Notes: generated by a model not told the origin, from the letters alone. Positions 21,145 through 31,960 are shown, counted from the first letter of the stretch. The stretch: 64,000 bases of DNA from Bubalus kerabau (GCF_029407905.1 NC_073627.1:45935001-45999000); one strand, 5' to 3'. A program made the numbers and translations.

Positions 21145-21765
21145 CTCAAAAGACATACTGACCAATTATACCTTCTTTGGATTGAAATGTAAATAAACTC
21201 TAAAAAGATAACTATGTCACAACTGGAAATGTGAATATTGGCTCTTTGATAATATTAGGAAGTGTTAGTCGCTCAGTCATGTTCAACTATTTGTGACCCC
21301 GTGGACTGTAGCCTGCCATGGAAATTCTGTCCATGGAATTCTCCAGACAAGAATACTGGAGTGGGTTGCCATTCCCTTCTCCAGGGGATCTTCTTGACAC
21401 AGAGATTGAACCTGGTTCTCCTGCCTTGCAGGCAGATTTTTTACCATCTGGGAACCCCTAACAATATCAGGAATTGTTAATTTGGGGGGCGTGATCCTGG
21501 TGCTATGATTATGGTTTATTTGTAAGGAAGGGTCCTTTCAGAGAAACATACTGACATATTTATGGGTGAATGGATGTCATGCCTGGGATCTGCTTCAAAG
21601 TCATACAGGAAGAGAGATGTGGATGGGGAGGTGGGTCTAGATGAGGCAAGATGAGCCATTGGTTGATGATTGTCACAGCTGAATGATAGAGATATGGGGG
21701 GTTGTTATATTTTTATTGTCTCCGGTTTTGTGTATAGTTTTCAGTTTTTAAAAGTTCCTCCTGCC
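21145..21765 (+). mobile_element. Ancient L1-type 3' end, split by Bov-tA
   Basis: CTTTGATAATATTAGGA before the SINE and, after it, GCGTGATCCTGGTGCTATGA, TGATTGTCACAGCTGAATGA and TTGTGTATAGTTTTCAGTTT match the 3' end of an old mammalian L1 (L1ME-like, from memory). A SINE at 21261-21459 interrupts it. Confidence 0.6.
21261..21459 (-). mobile_element. Bov-tA SINE, antisense, nested
   Basis: GTTAGTCGCTCAGTCATG, then GACCCCGTGGACTGTAGCC and the head complement TTTACCATCTGGGAACCCC. The flanking duplication is ATAATATTAGGA (21249-21260) against ACAATATCAGGA (21460-21471). The sequence GCCATGGAAATTCTGTCC shows local divergence from the usual tail. Confidence 0.93.
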
Positions 21766-21769
21766 TACG

Positions 21770-22120
21770 TGAGAGGCCAGTGGTGGCCAGGGCTGAGGGT
21801 GGGAGGCCAGGGGAAAGACGGCCATGACTTCTCGGAGCAGGGCTGGGGGCTAAGGGGACACCGGGTCCCACCTCTCCCTGCCCACCTCCCATGGCCAGGC
21901 TGAGCCCTAGAATGTTGCAACCACTCGTGCCCAGGTTCAGACTTAAAGGGTGGCTTTTTTGGTGTTTAGATGAGCTCATGGAGTTGGGACACTGTAATTG
22001 CAGAACCCTGGTCCCTGCCCACAACCCACCTCTGTCCTCCCCAGGGGACACCAGTTTCATATTCCAGGTACATCCTGGGCCACTTCAGGACATCTGGCCA
22101 CGAGCACAGGCAGGAGCAGG
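21770..22120. other. GC-rich single-copy DNA, no gene seen
   Basis: Frames on both strands (21713-22160) cover this segment and run into the adjacent SINE; none is supported. Confidence 0.45.
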
Positions 22121-22338
22121 CATGTGTGCATGCCCAGTCGCTCAGTGTCTGACTCTGTGACTCTATGAACTGCAACCCACCGGGCTCCTCTGTCCATGGG
22201 ATTTGCCAGGCAAGAATACTGGAGTGGGTTGCCATTTCCTGCTCCAGGGGATCTTCCCAGCCCGGGGATCCAACCCACCTCTCTTTTGTCTCCTGCATTA
22301 GCAAGTGGATTCTTCACCACTGAGCCACCTGGGAAGCC
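22121..22338 (-). mobile_element. Bov-tA SINE, antisense
   Basis: CCAGTCGCTCAGTGTCTG, CTCCTCTGTCCATGGGATTT, GGGTTGCCATTTCCTGCTCC and the head complement GAGCCACCTGGGAAGCC are present in order. Full-length for the family. Confidence 0.94.
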
Positions 22339-22504
22339 AGCAGCTGGTGGGAGCTGGGGGTTATTCCCACATGTACTTCCTACAACATCCCTGGTGGTGG
22401 TAGTGTGGCCAGGCCAGGACCTGAGGACCTGGAAGGTCAGAGGCCCAAGCTCAGGCCCACTGCCCAGGAATGCTCCCCGCAGAAAGTTGGTGCCGATCAC
22501 CTTA

Positions 22505-22575
22505 ATGCCTAATTTGCTGCATAACTTTGATAAGACACTTTCCCTCCCTGGGCCTTGGGTTCCCCATCAAAAAGG
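22505..22575 (+). repeat. MIR SINE relic
   Basis: CTGCATAACTTTGATAAGAC and TTTCCCTCCCTGGGCCTTGG resemble the MIR 5' core. Short and diverged. Confidence 0.5.
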
Positions 22576-22829
22576 AGACTGCTCTGTATTTCTTGGTGGG
22601 CTGCTATTGACCTTCAGGATAGACAGTTCTCCCTAGTTTGCATTCCCAGGCCCCGGCCATTAAATGCCCATAGCAGTCCCTGTTACCGTGGCCACCAGAA
22701 AACACCCCACACATTTCCAACCACTCCTGGGTTGCAAACTGCTATATGTCTCTAAGACATCACCAGGTCCATAGTTCTGTGTTTCTGGAGAGTTCAGGAC
22801 AAACTGAGGAAGGGAGAGGCAGACACTGT

Positions 22830-23535
22830 TAGTATGGCTTATGCTCTCAGAGAGAGATGATATTTGGGTAGGTCCTGAAATACAACTAGGAGTTTGCAAA
22901 CTGAGCAAGTGATAGCAGACGGTATAGGGGGAGCTGAGAACATTCTGGGTGATAGGATCAGCCCAGGCACAGCACAGAGGGATGCAAGCATGGAGTGTTT
23001 GGAGGGCAGGGGTTCCCTGTGACCTCTGGAAAACCATGCAAAGGAGATGGGGCATCATCCTGGGGGCAACAGGGAGCCAGCAAGGATTTTCAGATGGGGG
23101 CAGAAGCAGGTTTTTCCACCCTGATCCCTCTGGACGAAGAAATCACTGGATGCCTTTGTATGAATCAGGAGATTGTCACTCTTCCTAGGAAGAACTCGTG
23201 GGTCAAAACTGCAGAGGGTAGAATTCCCTGGAATTTCTTGCCCCCGTGGCACCCTGGTGGGAGAGAGATTTGGAAGTGACAGTAGAGGAGGGGCTGCTCA
23301 CATTCTCAAATCATTGAAGAGGCCTGAGCAGGGAGCAAGAGTCAAAGTGTGCGGGTGAGTGTGCAAGTCAGCAGGGAAGTGTGTGATGAATGTGAGCGGG
23401 TGAATAGTGCTCATCTAACAAGTATACGGCGGGCACACAGCAGTGAGCAAGCACTGACCTGGCCCTTGTCCTCAAGAGCGTGCAATCTAGTGGCTCTAGG
23501 GGAGGAGAGAGAAATAGACAAGAAAGCAGAACCAC
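22830..23535 (+). repeat. Old mammalian-wide repeat, family unassigned
   Basis: Scattered matches to a consensus I remember but cannot name securely: CAGCAAGGATTTTCAGATGG in the body, and GTGAGCAAGCACTGACCTGG with AAGAGCGTGCAATCTAGTGG at the 3' side. The last words match an L2-like 'cagtgaacaagacac...cttacagtctagtgg' segment. Probably LINE-derived. Confidence 0.4.
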
Positions 23536-24650
23536 ATTCCTGCCCTGGCCACAGGACGGACCCGGGCAGCCGATCCAAACCTCCTTCTGACTCTTGGGCA
23601 GAGCGACACAGAGCCCCCCACCGCCTCCTGCCCTTCATTCCTGCTCCCAGTCTGGCCACTTGGCCCTCTGGGGCTGTTTTGTTTCTTACCCCTGCCCAGG
23701 CCCGTTTTCCAGCCTTCCCAGTGATTTCTGGTGCTCGTGTGGGTGGGTGTCTATCTGTGTGGATTTGGTTTTGGCTCTGAGATGACCAAAGTCAGAACAA
23801 GGGCGCTGTGAGCACAGATGAGGCTCTCTGGGAAACCCCTTCCCGTGACCCTCACGGAAGGGGACGTGGAGGCCTCCCGGCACCCCTCCCTGGCACACAT
23901 GTCGTGCACACCCACACCCTCAGCACACTAACCCCCCTGAGCCAGCCAGCGTGCTGGCCTCACGGGGAGGAAATGCCAGCCGCGTTTCTCTAAGCCTCTC
24001 TCGGCCTCCCCAGGGACTCTCTGCCGCCCAGCGCTTCCTCTGAGGCCGAGGCAGTGGGGTGGGCCTGGGCCGCCCCGGGCGGGCCTCCAGTGGGGGCCTG
24101 TGACTCAGGGCTCAGTCAGGCGGAGGCAGGATGTCGGCCCATTCACTGGGCCACGAGGAATCTCACTCTTCTATTTATAGGCCACACAACTGCTGGCCCA
24201 GCCTGGTGGGAGGAAGTGGCCATGGCTGGCGAGTCAGGGGAATGGGGGCAGCTGTGCTGGAACCCGGATGAAGCCAGGCCTCACCGGCCACCTCCGCCCG
24301 CCTCGGAGGGGTGGTTTCCAGACTGGGAGTCAACTGGACTAGCTCTTCCACTCCGGAATAGTCAAGGTGGGGATGGGCCAGGAGATGAGCCCAGGGCCCC
24401 TGTGATCTATCAACCAAGCTATAGGAGGTGGTAGACACAGGGTGGCTTGACCTGTCGTGAGCCTGGAAGGGTGGGCAGAGGTCAGGTGAAGGGAGTACCC
24501 AGAGGCCAGGCTTTCTGAAGTTCAAACCCCAGAAACTCATCTCATTCCTCCCATGCTGGGGTCCCAACTCACTTCATCGGTCAAAGACCTCCATGCCCCT
24601 AGCTGCCATCTGCCCACTTGGCCAGGATGGCTCCTTGCTCTTAGGAAGCT
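23536..24650. other. GC-rich single-copy DNA
   Basis: No repeat recognised. Two opposed frames of about 130 codons lie at 24054-24434 and 24175-24567 without domains. The candidate regulatory stretch inside is listed separately. Confidence 0.5.
23941..24300. promoter_or_regulatory. CpG-richer stretch with AP-1-like and MEF2-like sites
   Basis: I count 19 CpG dinucleotides in these 360 bases. TGACTCAG (24101-24108) fits an AP-1 or NF-E2 core, and CTATTTATAG (24171-24180) fits the MEF2 consensus. The pairing of a CpG-rich stretch with an AT-rich MEF2-like box resembles the arrangement at 2821-3190. Function is inferred only; a single MEF2-like decamer also arises by chance. Confidence 0.3.
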
Positions 24651-24654
24651 GTGA

Positions 24655-24800
24655 TTTGATACCTGCTATGAGCTGAAGCCTGTCATATACACTGTTACGT
24701 TCAATCTCACAAAGCCTTGTACCATAGGTATCAATAAGCCCATTTAACAGAAGTAAAGGTTCAGGATGGTTAAGGTACTTGCCTGGCTTTGAGCATGTGC
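24655..24800 (+). repeat. MIR SINE relic
   Basis: ATACACTGTTACGTTCAATC, CAATAAGCCCATTTAACAGA and TTAAGGTACTTGCCTGGC follow the central and 3' MIR regions. Confidence 0.7.
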
Positions 24801-24963
24801 GCAAGTGTGTATTAAACGTACAAAATGTGCAAAAGGGGGACTATGGAGCCCTGTCTGAGGGTGCCGTGAGGCGTGAAGGAGCTGATGCTGGCTGTTCTGT
24901 GCTGTCATCTCTTTATGACGCACCATCCACGAGGTTTATTTACTTTGTCCTCAGTTGAGCTTG

Positions 24964-25088
24964 GGCTTCCCCGGAGAAGGAAATGGCACCCCACTCCAGT
25001 ATTCTTGCCTGGAGACTCTCATGGACGGAGGAGCCTGGTGGGCTACAGTCCACCAGGTCACAAGGAATCAGAGCGACGAACACTTTCA
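24964..25088 (+). mobile_element. BOV-A type SINE monomer
   Basis: Ten bases of CTTCCC head are joined directly to GGAGAAGGAAATGGCACCCC, then CTCCAGTATTCTTGCCTGG and a tail ending CGAACACTTTCACA, typical of the left monomer of BOV-A. It lacks the tRNA-like promoter of Bov-tA. A 12-bp duplication, CAGTTGAGCTTG (24952-24963) against CAGCTGAGCTTG (25089-25100), brackets it. Confidence 0.9.
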
Positions 25089-25100
25089 CAGCTGAGCTTG

Positions 25101-26695
25101 CATCTCTGATCACATCCTTTTGATGGGAGTCGATTTCCGGAGCAGGAGACCCTTCCAACTGAGCTTACTGGGGCCACTTCAGAGGAAACCAGCCAAGGGC
25201 CGCAGTGGATGCTGCAGAGCTGCCCTCGCGCCTTCCTTGTGCCCCCAGGGCCTCCACTCTCGGTTCCTGCCTGAGCCCTGGATCTGGCCACTCCCTGCGG
25301 CTGCTGTGACTGCTGTCCTCAGCGACCCCATGCACACTGCGTCCTGAGGATGCCTGCAGCAGCTGTGCGCTCTTTGTCGAAGGGCTCAGGCCAGGCAGGA
25401 TGGGAGGGAGGTCTAAGGGAGGGGCTGGGTAGAGGGTATCAGGGTCAACAGGAGGTGGATTCTCACGGCCTTGATCCGAAGAGGGGCCTACCCAGCCTTA
25501 AATGTCTCATCTACCTCCCCAAAGTTCTCACCTTTCCTTTCACCCCACACACATCTGCTCCCAAGCTGATCAGCAAATCTCAAGGCCTTTTCTGCATCTT
25601 GCAAACTTTGCAACCTCTGCCAGTCTCTGAAAAAAGTCACTGACCTTTTTCTTTCAAGCAGGATGCCATGAAGGCACATCCAAGGGCAGAGAGGGTTGGT
25701 TCTGTGGGGTGCTCTGAGCCTGAGGAGGAACTAGGGTGAAGGGAAGAGGGGCCTCCAGGGGTGAAAGTGTCGGGGAAGAAAGGAGGCAAAGCTTCCAGAA
25801 TATGGAAGAAGCTCTGGCTGGTTGAAGCCCTGAGGCTCGAATCCAGGGCAAGGTGGGGAAGTAGGGGGAGGCTGGATGGAAGAGCAGCTCTCTGGGGCCT
25901 GGGGTCAGGCTACACTTTCCTCTGAGCACACGACTGAAGCCAGACAAGGGTCCAGGCAGGAGGCCATTTAGGAAGCTCCTCTGGCCTTGGGGGTTGAAGG
26001 GGTCGAAGGAGACAGGCTGGTGGCAGGTAGGCCAGTGAGACCCCAGCACAGTCTATCCTGGTGAGAGATGAGAATGGATGAACTTGGGAGGGGGAGATGG
26101 GTGGCTAGGAGAGAGAGCGATGATGTGAGGTTGACTGGCTTCACTGCCCCCGCATCCCCCCCATACTGATGAGGGTGGGGGTGACCAGAATGGGAGGGGA
26201 GGAGCCCCTGATGAGCCTGAGACCCCGGTGGCAGGGCCAGCTGGACGGGTGCAGAGATGACATCATTTTCGTATACTTAACCCAAGGTAAACAGCGGTGG
26301 AAAAACCCAAGCACTCATTATCTGACTTGGTACCCGGCTGCCGGCTCCTTAACAACCGGTTTCCTGGGATTCTGCAGCGCCCTTGCAGAAGGGAGCCAGA
26401 ACCAGGGGCTTCCCCTCCCTGGGTGTGGGCACTGTGGCTCGGGCCCCTTTGCCTGGGGCCTCATCCCTGGACTCATGCCCTACTTGTTCACAGAGCCTGG
26501 TTCACTGAGGGGCCAGGCCACAGGCCAGCCATTCAGGCGCAGTGGAGATCAAAAGTGAGTGTGGTCTGGGGATTTGATCCTAGTGACCAGCTGGGCTTGA
26601 GAGCCCAGGAGTGCCGGGAAGTGGGGAGACGGGCGGGGGAGCTGTTTAGAAGCATTCAAGCAAAAGCTGGATGAATTTGAAGCCACCCTGGGGAT
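25101..26695. other. Single-copy DNA, no gene seen
   Basis: About 1.6 kb without a recognised repeat. Frames of about 130 codons occur on both strands (25654-26049 minus, 26169-26558 and 26297-26674 plus) and overlap in different frames with no domain or splice context. Confidence 0.5.
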
Positions 26696-26699
26696 CACC

Positions 26700-26835
26700 C
26701 AGTCTGACCCTTGATGTCACAGACAGGTAAACTGAGGCTCAGAGAAGTCACATGGATATCTAGAGTCATATACCTGGAGAGATGGGTGGGACTAAAACCC
26801 CGGTGTTCTGATATCAGTGATTCTGACGAATTCAC
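26700..26835 (+). repeat. MIR SINE relic
   Basis: CACAGACAGGTAAACTGAGG, CTCAGAGAAGTCACATGG and GGGACTAAAACCCCGGTGTT match the MIR 3' half in sense orientation. Confidence 0.75.
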
Positions 26836-26874
26836 TGAGAAACTGGCCAACTCAAGAATATAAACAGTTCAGGG

Positions 26875-26960
26875 GCTAAGACTCCATGCACCTGGGGTCA
26901 GGGAACTAGAGCAGCTCATATGCTGCAGCTAAGGCCTGGCACAACCAAATAAATAAAAAT

Positions 26961-26962
<2 letters not shown>
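26875..26962 (+). mobile_element. Truncated CHR-type SINE
   Basis: GGGGCTAAGACTCCATGCAC, GGGGTCAGGGAACTAGAGC and GGCACAACCAAATAAATAAA keep the CHR order, but the first head bases and part of the B-box are missing. Its A-rich tail runs into the CA microsatellite. Confidence 0.75.

Positions 26963-26992
<30 letters not shown>
26963..26992 (+). repeat. (AC)n microsatellite
   Basis: About 15 uninterrupted AC dinucleotides at the end of a SINE A-rich tail, a common birthplace of microsatellites. Likely length-polymorphic. Confidence 0.97.
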
Positions 26993-26993
<1 letters not shown>

Positions 26994-26999
26994 TTTTGG

Positions 27000-27883
27000 G
27001 GGGAAAAAAAGAAAAAATAAACATGTAGACTAGCCTCCCTCTTCCCCTCAACACCCAGGCACGCACACATGTGGGTTCTCTAGAGGGTCAGAGAGGGAGA
27101 GAGAAATGCCTTCTTGCTGACTGGGTTCCAAGTGCTTCCCCCTTACCCCCAGAAGCCACCCTGCAAGCTAAATCTGGAGCAGGAGGCAAAGCTCCCTCCT
27201 TGTGGAAAGAGCCGGCAGTGCCCACAGTGGCCGGGCGGCCTCAGGGGCCCTGGCTCTTTGCCATCGCTCCCTGCAGCGGTTCTGGGCACGCCTGGCCCTC
27301 TCCACCCGCCCTTGATGGGAAGCCCCGGAGGCGGGGGAACCTGTCAGAGAGCACAGAGGCCCTGCAAGTCTCTGCAGGCTGCTCACACTCGGGGGCTCCA
27401 GGCCTTTCCAAAGGACCACTGCCCACCCCACAAAAGATCCGGTAGATTTTGTTCTCTGCCTTAAACAAGAGGGATGGCAAACAGCAGTACCCCTTTCGGA
27501 GAATGGAGGCATATGCATGTATGGCTGAATGCCCTCGCTGTTCACCTGCAACCATCACACACTGTTAACTGGCTACACTCCAGTACAAAATAAAAAGCTA
27601 AAAAAAAAGTACCCCTTTCTCTAAAGTCAGCTGAATGAAACAGACAGTATGCAGGAAAGCAGGAAACCCAGCCCAACAACTTTCAACAGGTCCTTAGACA
27701 CCCCTGGGCCTCAGTTTCCCCAGTTGTATTGACCCTTAAGTGAGCTTCACAACCCTGTGAGTCTGAATGACTATTTAATATGAATGCCTAACTCCAAGCC
27801 CCAAACTCTACCCCAGCCATGTGAATCCCTCACATCTTTCTGACAGCCCCCCAAGAAGATGTCCAGCCTGCCTTCTCGGGTTA
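27000..27883. other. Single-copy DNA with short MIR relic
   Basis: GC-rich at 27100-27450, with long frames on both strands in several phases, a sign of composition rather than coding. A MIR-like core CCTGGGCCTCAGTTTCCCC lies at about 27700-27722. Confidence 0.5.
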
Positions 27884-28337
27884 TGTGCCAGGTCTCATCA
27901 TGACCCCTGAACGATGTCCACGTCCTAATCCAAAAAGCCTGGAAACGTGTCACCTTAAATGGCAAAAGAGAATTCATAAATGTGATAAACTAAGGATCCT
28001 AAAATGAGATTATTTTGGATTATCTGGGTGAGCCCTATACAATCACGAGGGTCCTTATAACAGGGAAGTGGGAGAGCCTGAGTCCCAGAAGATGACTCAG
28101 TGACAGAGCACAGGACAGAAGGCAGAGGTCAGAGTGATTTGAGGAAGAGGCCATGACCCAGGCGGGCAACCTCTGGAAGTCAGAAAGGCAAGCAAATGGA
28201 TTCTCTCCTGGAAGGAACGTGACCCTGCCAATGCCTTAGGACTTCTGATCTCCAGCATTGTAAGAGAATAGATCTGGTTGAAGCTATTAAAACTAAGGTT
28301 GTGGTACTTTGCTACAGTGCAACAGGAAAGGAATACT
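27884..28337 (+). mobile_element. Solo MaLR-type LTR (MLT/MST-like)
   Basis: GATGTCCACGTCCTAATCC, ATGGCAAAAGAGAATTC, TATCTGGGTGAGCCCTATAC, AATCACGAGGGTCCTTATAA and CAGAGGTCAGAGTGATTTG follow a MaLR LTR consensus in order. The 3' end has the LTR-like AACAGGAAAGGAATAC. A polyadenylation-signal region (AGAGAATAGATC, degraded from AATAAA) sits where expected. Only an LTR is present: no gag, pol or env sequence is next to it. Subfamily not assigned. Confidence 0.75.
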
Positions 28338-28339
28338 GC

Positions 28340-28824
28340 TGGAACCAGCTAACTACCAGGGACAGATGGCCACCCGCATTCATCGCAGGCCATCCTGGCT
28401 GTCCTCTGCCCCTTCTACTGAGCCACGGTCGCTTCCTTGGCGACTCCTAGACAGCTGCCTCGGCTCTACAGTCTTCCAGAGGGTGTGTACATATTCAAAG
28501 CTTTTGGTGCATTTTTGTGCTCTGTTCTTAATTCCAGACCCATTTCTTTTATGCTCTGGACTTATCACCCACTTTACAAGGACAAATAAATTTAGGTAGA
28601 GATTCTGCTATTTGTAATTCTCCAGACTATGTCTTTCCCATTAACATGTATGGTTGAAAAAAAAAAAGACTCCATCGTTTCCATTTTTAAAGCACCAAGC
28701 ATATCCTCACCCCGATATTCCAGTGTGCCTGGCTCTTCCTGGTAATACTGGGAATTGGATTAAATGCTGTTTTTCCCTTCTAGAGTGAAAAGTTTCTAGG
28801 TCAAGCCCAAAACACGGTCATTTA
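28340..28824. other. Single-copy DNA, no gene seen
   Basis: No recognised repeat or coding sequence. The 3' edge merges into a MIR whose middle is interrupted by the next SINE. Confidence 0.45.
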
Positions 28825-28838
28825 CTGAACCTCAGTTT

Positions 28839-29056
28839 TATTGTTGCTGGTGTTGTTTAGTAGCTAAGTTGTATCTGATTCTTTGCAACCCCAGAGACTG
28901 TAGCCTGCCAGGCTCTTCTGTTCATGGCATTTCCCAGGCAAGAAGACTGGAGTGGACTGCAATTTCTTTCTCCAGGAGATCTTCCTGACCCAGGGATCAA
29001 ACCGATGTCTCCTGCATCGGCACGTGGATTCTTTATCACAGAGCCACCAGGGAAGC
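28839..29056 (-). mobile_element. Bov-tA SINE, antisense, inside MIR
   Basis: TTGTTGCTGGTGTTGTTTAG at the tail end, then ACTGTAGCCTGCCAGGCTC and the head complement GAGCCACCAGGGAAGC. A perfect 14-bp duplication, CTGAACCTCAGTTT (28825-28838 and 29057-29070), is itself MIR sequence, so the target was a MIR. Confidence 0.96.
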
Positions 29057-29145
29057 CTGAACCTCAGTTTACTCATCAGTAAATTGGAGCTATTAATAGT
29101 ACTTTGTAGGATTTTCCTGGAGGTGAAAGGAACCCAGCTCAATGT
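29057..29145 (+). repeat. MIR relic (3' of the SINE insertion)
   Basis: AACCTCAGTTTACTCATCAG, TAAATTGGAGCTATTAATAG and CAATGTCTGACACACAG give the MIR core and following region in sense orientation. Confidence 0.8.
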
Positions 29146-29685
29146 CTGACACACAGTGTCTGTCTCAGCACTTTTGTGCTGTCCCATCCCTCGGGGACGG
29201 GTGGTGGGTGATGGGGTCTCCTGGCCCACATGTTGGCTCTGATCCCAGCAAGGCCTGCCCACATTCCCAGCCACCCAAGGCTAACTGTCTCTCTCAAGAA
29301 CAACCCCCGGATTTGCCCCACCTTAAAAAGCCCTTGAGCTCTCAGAAGGACAACCACATAAGAGAACAGTACATTAGAGAAAATTGCTTGTCTAAAACAG
29401 ACAAATAATTTTCATTTCATTCTTACTTCTGTGTTCTACTTTCTCTCTCTCCTTGCTGTTCCTTTTTCTACAGAAGCCAGGCATGAGGGTGATATTATTC
29501 CTATAAATTCTTCAGATGGATTACATAATAATCTAGACTGGAGACTTAAAAAGAGAAAGGCAATCGCCTGGTAAATGGACAGAAGTCTTTGCAACTGTTT
29601 AGAGCCAAAGCCCAGGCCAATCCTTAGCTCCTGCCACTCAGGAGCTGACTGGCCTCATTCTCAGGGTTCCCAAAGACAGGCATGG
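29146..29685. other. Single-copy DNA, no gene seen
   Basis: No repeat or gene recognised. Confidence 0.45.
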
Positions 29686-29689
29686 TTGC

Positions 29690-29880
29690 ACATGCTTAGA
29701 GCTGCATGGCCCAACTTCCCAGGTGATCAGAATCACCTGGGATGCTTATAAAAATGCAGATTCCTGGGCCCCATGCCTGATCTGAATCAGATTCTCCTGG
29801 AGGGAGACCTGCATATTTACAAATACACAGTATACATTTAACAAGTGGCCACAGGCACTTCTTAACATCAGGAAAATATG
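29690..29880 (+). mobile_element. MER5-type hAT element
   Basis: GATCAGAATCACCTGGGATG, AAAAATGCAGATTCCTGGGC and CTGAATCAGATTCTCCTGG match MER5 in order, in sense orientation. Confidence 0.82.
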
Positions 29881-29914
29881 ACCAGCACTGTTATAGATGG
29901 AAAAACTTGAGTAA

Positions 29915-30015
29915 TTTTCAAACTTGGCTGCAAATTAAGAGTCTCCTGGGGACCTTTAAAAGCCCCCAATGCTCGGTTAAATCAGGAGCGTAATCCCCTT
30001 GAATCACGTGCAGGA
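29915..30015 (+). mobile_element. MER5-like hAT fragment
   Basis: TTCAAACTTGGCTGCAAATT, AAGAGTCTCCTGGGGACC and TTTAAAAGCCCCCAATGC resemble the left half of MER5 or a relative. It is adjacent to, but separate from, the copy at 29690. Confidence 0.6.
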
Positions 30016-30054
30016 GTCATTGGGAAGACCTCTGACGATGTGCACGTGGGCCAA

Positions 30055-30495
30055 GAGTGCAGGCTTCTAACACTGGCTTTGCCACTAACCCATTGAGCAG
30101 CATCTCTAGTCCCGAGCTTCACACATGCAAAATGAGGGACATGGACTAGCCCACAGAGAAAACACTTCCTGTCACACGTATCAGTCTGACTGATTGGAGG
30201 TGGCTGCTTGCAATATTGAGAAGGATTCCAGGGTTCAGACTGGGCTAAATAGAAAACAGTGGATCAATTAGTGATGTCTGCCACAGGTGCAGATTAGAGG
30301 GTGATGGCTTGTGTGTCAAGAATTTGCTCTCTCTGGACTAGATCATCTATAAGGTTCCCTCTGAGGCTCAACGACATAATAATAATGGCAATAGCATCAG
30401 ATTGATTGTGAAGAATAACTGAGATAATCTATACAAATATCTTGTAGCCTATAAAGTGCTATACAGATGTTAGTTATTATGATAATAGTTATTAT
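30055..30495 (+). repeat. MIR relics flanking single-copy DNA
   Basis: A MIR 5' core is visible at 30060-30145 (GGCTTTGCCACTAACCC, TGCAAAATGAGGGACATGG). A second MIR segment lies at 30405-30495 (ATAACTGAGATAATCTATAC, AAGTGCTATACAGATGTTAG). The stretch between has no recognised repeat. Confidence 0.65.
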
Positions 30496-30602
30496 TTTAG
30501 TTCTAGGATGCTATTCCCTTGACACTTTTTAAGGCAGAGTAATGAGCAACAAGTGGCCTGTCTGGGTGGCAGTGAGATACTGGATTGGGAATCACATGGG
30601 GT

Positions 30603-31960
30603 TATATGAATGGACAAATTTGGAAAACTCAGCAGTGGCCACAGGACTGGAAAACGTCAGTTTTCATTCCAATCCCAAAGAAAGGCAATGCCAAAGAATG
30701 TTCAAACTACCACACAATTGCACTCATCTCACATGCTAGCAAAGTAACGCTTAAAATTCTCCAAGCCAGGCTTCAACAGTTTGTGAACTGTGAACTTCCA
30801 GATGTTGAAGCTGGATTTAGAAATGGCAGAGGAACCAGAGATCTAATTGCCAACATCTGCTGGATCATCAAAAAAGCAAGAGAATTCCAGAAAAACATCT
30901 ACTTCTGCTTTATTGACTACACCAAAGCCCTTGACGAGGTGGATGACAACAAACTGTGGAAAATTCTGAAAGAGATGGGAATACCAGACTGCCTTACCTG
31001 CCTCCTGAGAAATCTGTATGCAGGTCAAAAAGCAACAGTTAGAACCAGACATGGAACAACGAAGTGGTTCCAAATTGGGAAAGGAGTACATCAAGGCTAT
31101 ATACTGTCACCCTACTTATTTAACTTATGTGTATGCATATAAATATGCATCATGCAAAATGCCAGGCTGGATAAAGCACAAGCTCGAACCAAGATTGCTG
31201 GGAGAAGTATCAATAACCTCAGATATGCAGATGATACCATCCTTATGGGCAGAAAGCAAAGAGGAACTAAAGAGCCTCTTGATGAAAGTGAAAGAGAAGA
31301 GTGAAAAAGCTGGCTTAAAACTCAACATTCAAAAAACTAAGATCAGGGCACTTGTCCCATCACTTCATGGCAAATAGATGGAGAAACAATGACGACAGCA
31401 GCCATGAAATTAAAAGACGCTTGCTCCTTGGAAGAAAAGCTACGACAAACCTAAACAGCATATTAAGAAGCAGAGACATTACTTTACCAACAAAGATCCA
31501 TATAGTCAAAGCTATGGTTTTTCCAGTAGTCATTTTTGGATGTGAGAGTTGGACCATAAAGAAGGCTGAGTGCCAAAGAATTGATGCTTTTGAACTGTGG
31601 TTTTGGAGAAGACTCTTGAGAGAGAGTCCCTTGGACTGCAAGGAGATCCAACCAGTCCATCCTAAAGGAGATCAGTCCTGAATATTCATTGGAAGGACTG
31701 ATGCTGAAGTTGAAGCTCCAATACTTTGGCCACCTGATGCGAAGAACTGACTCACTGGAAAAAACCCTGATGCTGGGAAAGATTGAAGGCAGGAGGAGAA
31801 GGGGATGACAGAGAATGAGATGGTTGGATGGCATCACTGACTTGATGGACGTGAGTTTGAGCAAGCTCTGGGAGTTGGTGATGGACAGGGGAAGCTTGGT
31901 GCTGCAGTCCATGCGGTCGCAAAGAGTTGGACACAACTGAGCAGCTGAACTGAAACTGAT
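30603..31960 (+). mobile_element. BovB (RTE) LINE, 5'-truncated reverse-transcriptase copy
   Basis: The longest BovB copy here. It begins inside the reverse-transcriptase domain (AACTCAGCAGTGGCCACAGG) and runs to the 3' terminus (GACACAACTGAGCAGCTGAA). In one frame I read palm motif A as FIDYTKALD (30903-30935, usually ending in AFD), motif B HQGYILSPYLFN (31089-31124), and the catalytic YADDT (31224-31238). A stop codon at 31140-31142 separates motifs B and C. A 1-base insertion shortly after YADDT shifts the frame, and about 45 bases of the family consensus are missing near 31385. The endonuclease domain is absent through 5' truncation. It cannot encode a working enzyme. RTE BovB elements are known to have spread between vertebrate lineages by horizontal transfer. 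Confidence 0.96.

Noticed and set aside
27884..28337. Endogenous retrovirus with coding capacity
   Set aside because: Only an LTR is present. No gag, pol or env homology lies within several kilobases on either side.
30585..31142. 185-codon reverse-transcriptase frame as a possible gene
   Set aside because: It is the 5'-truncated BovB copy. The frame is closed before the catalytic YADDT and there is no endonuclease domain.
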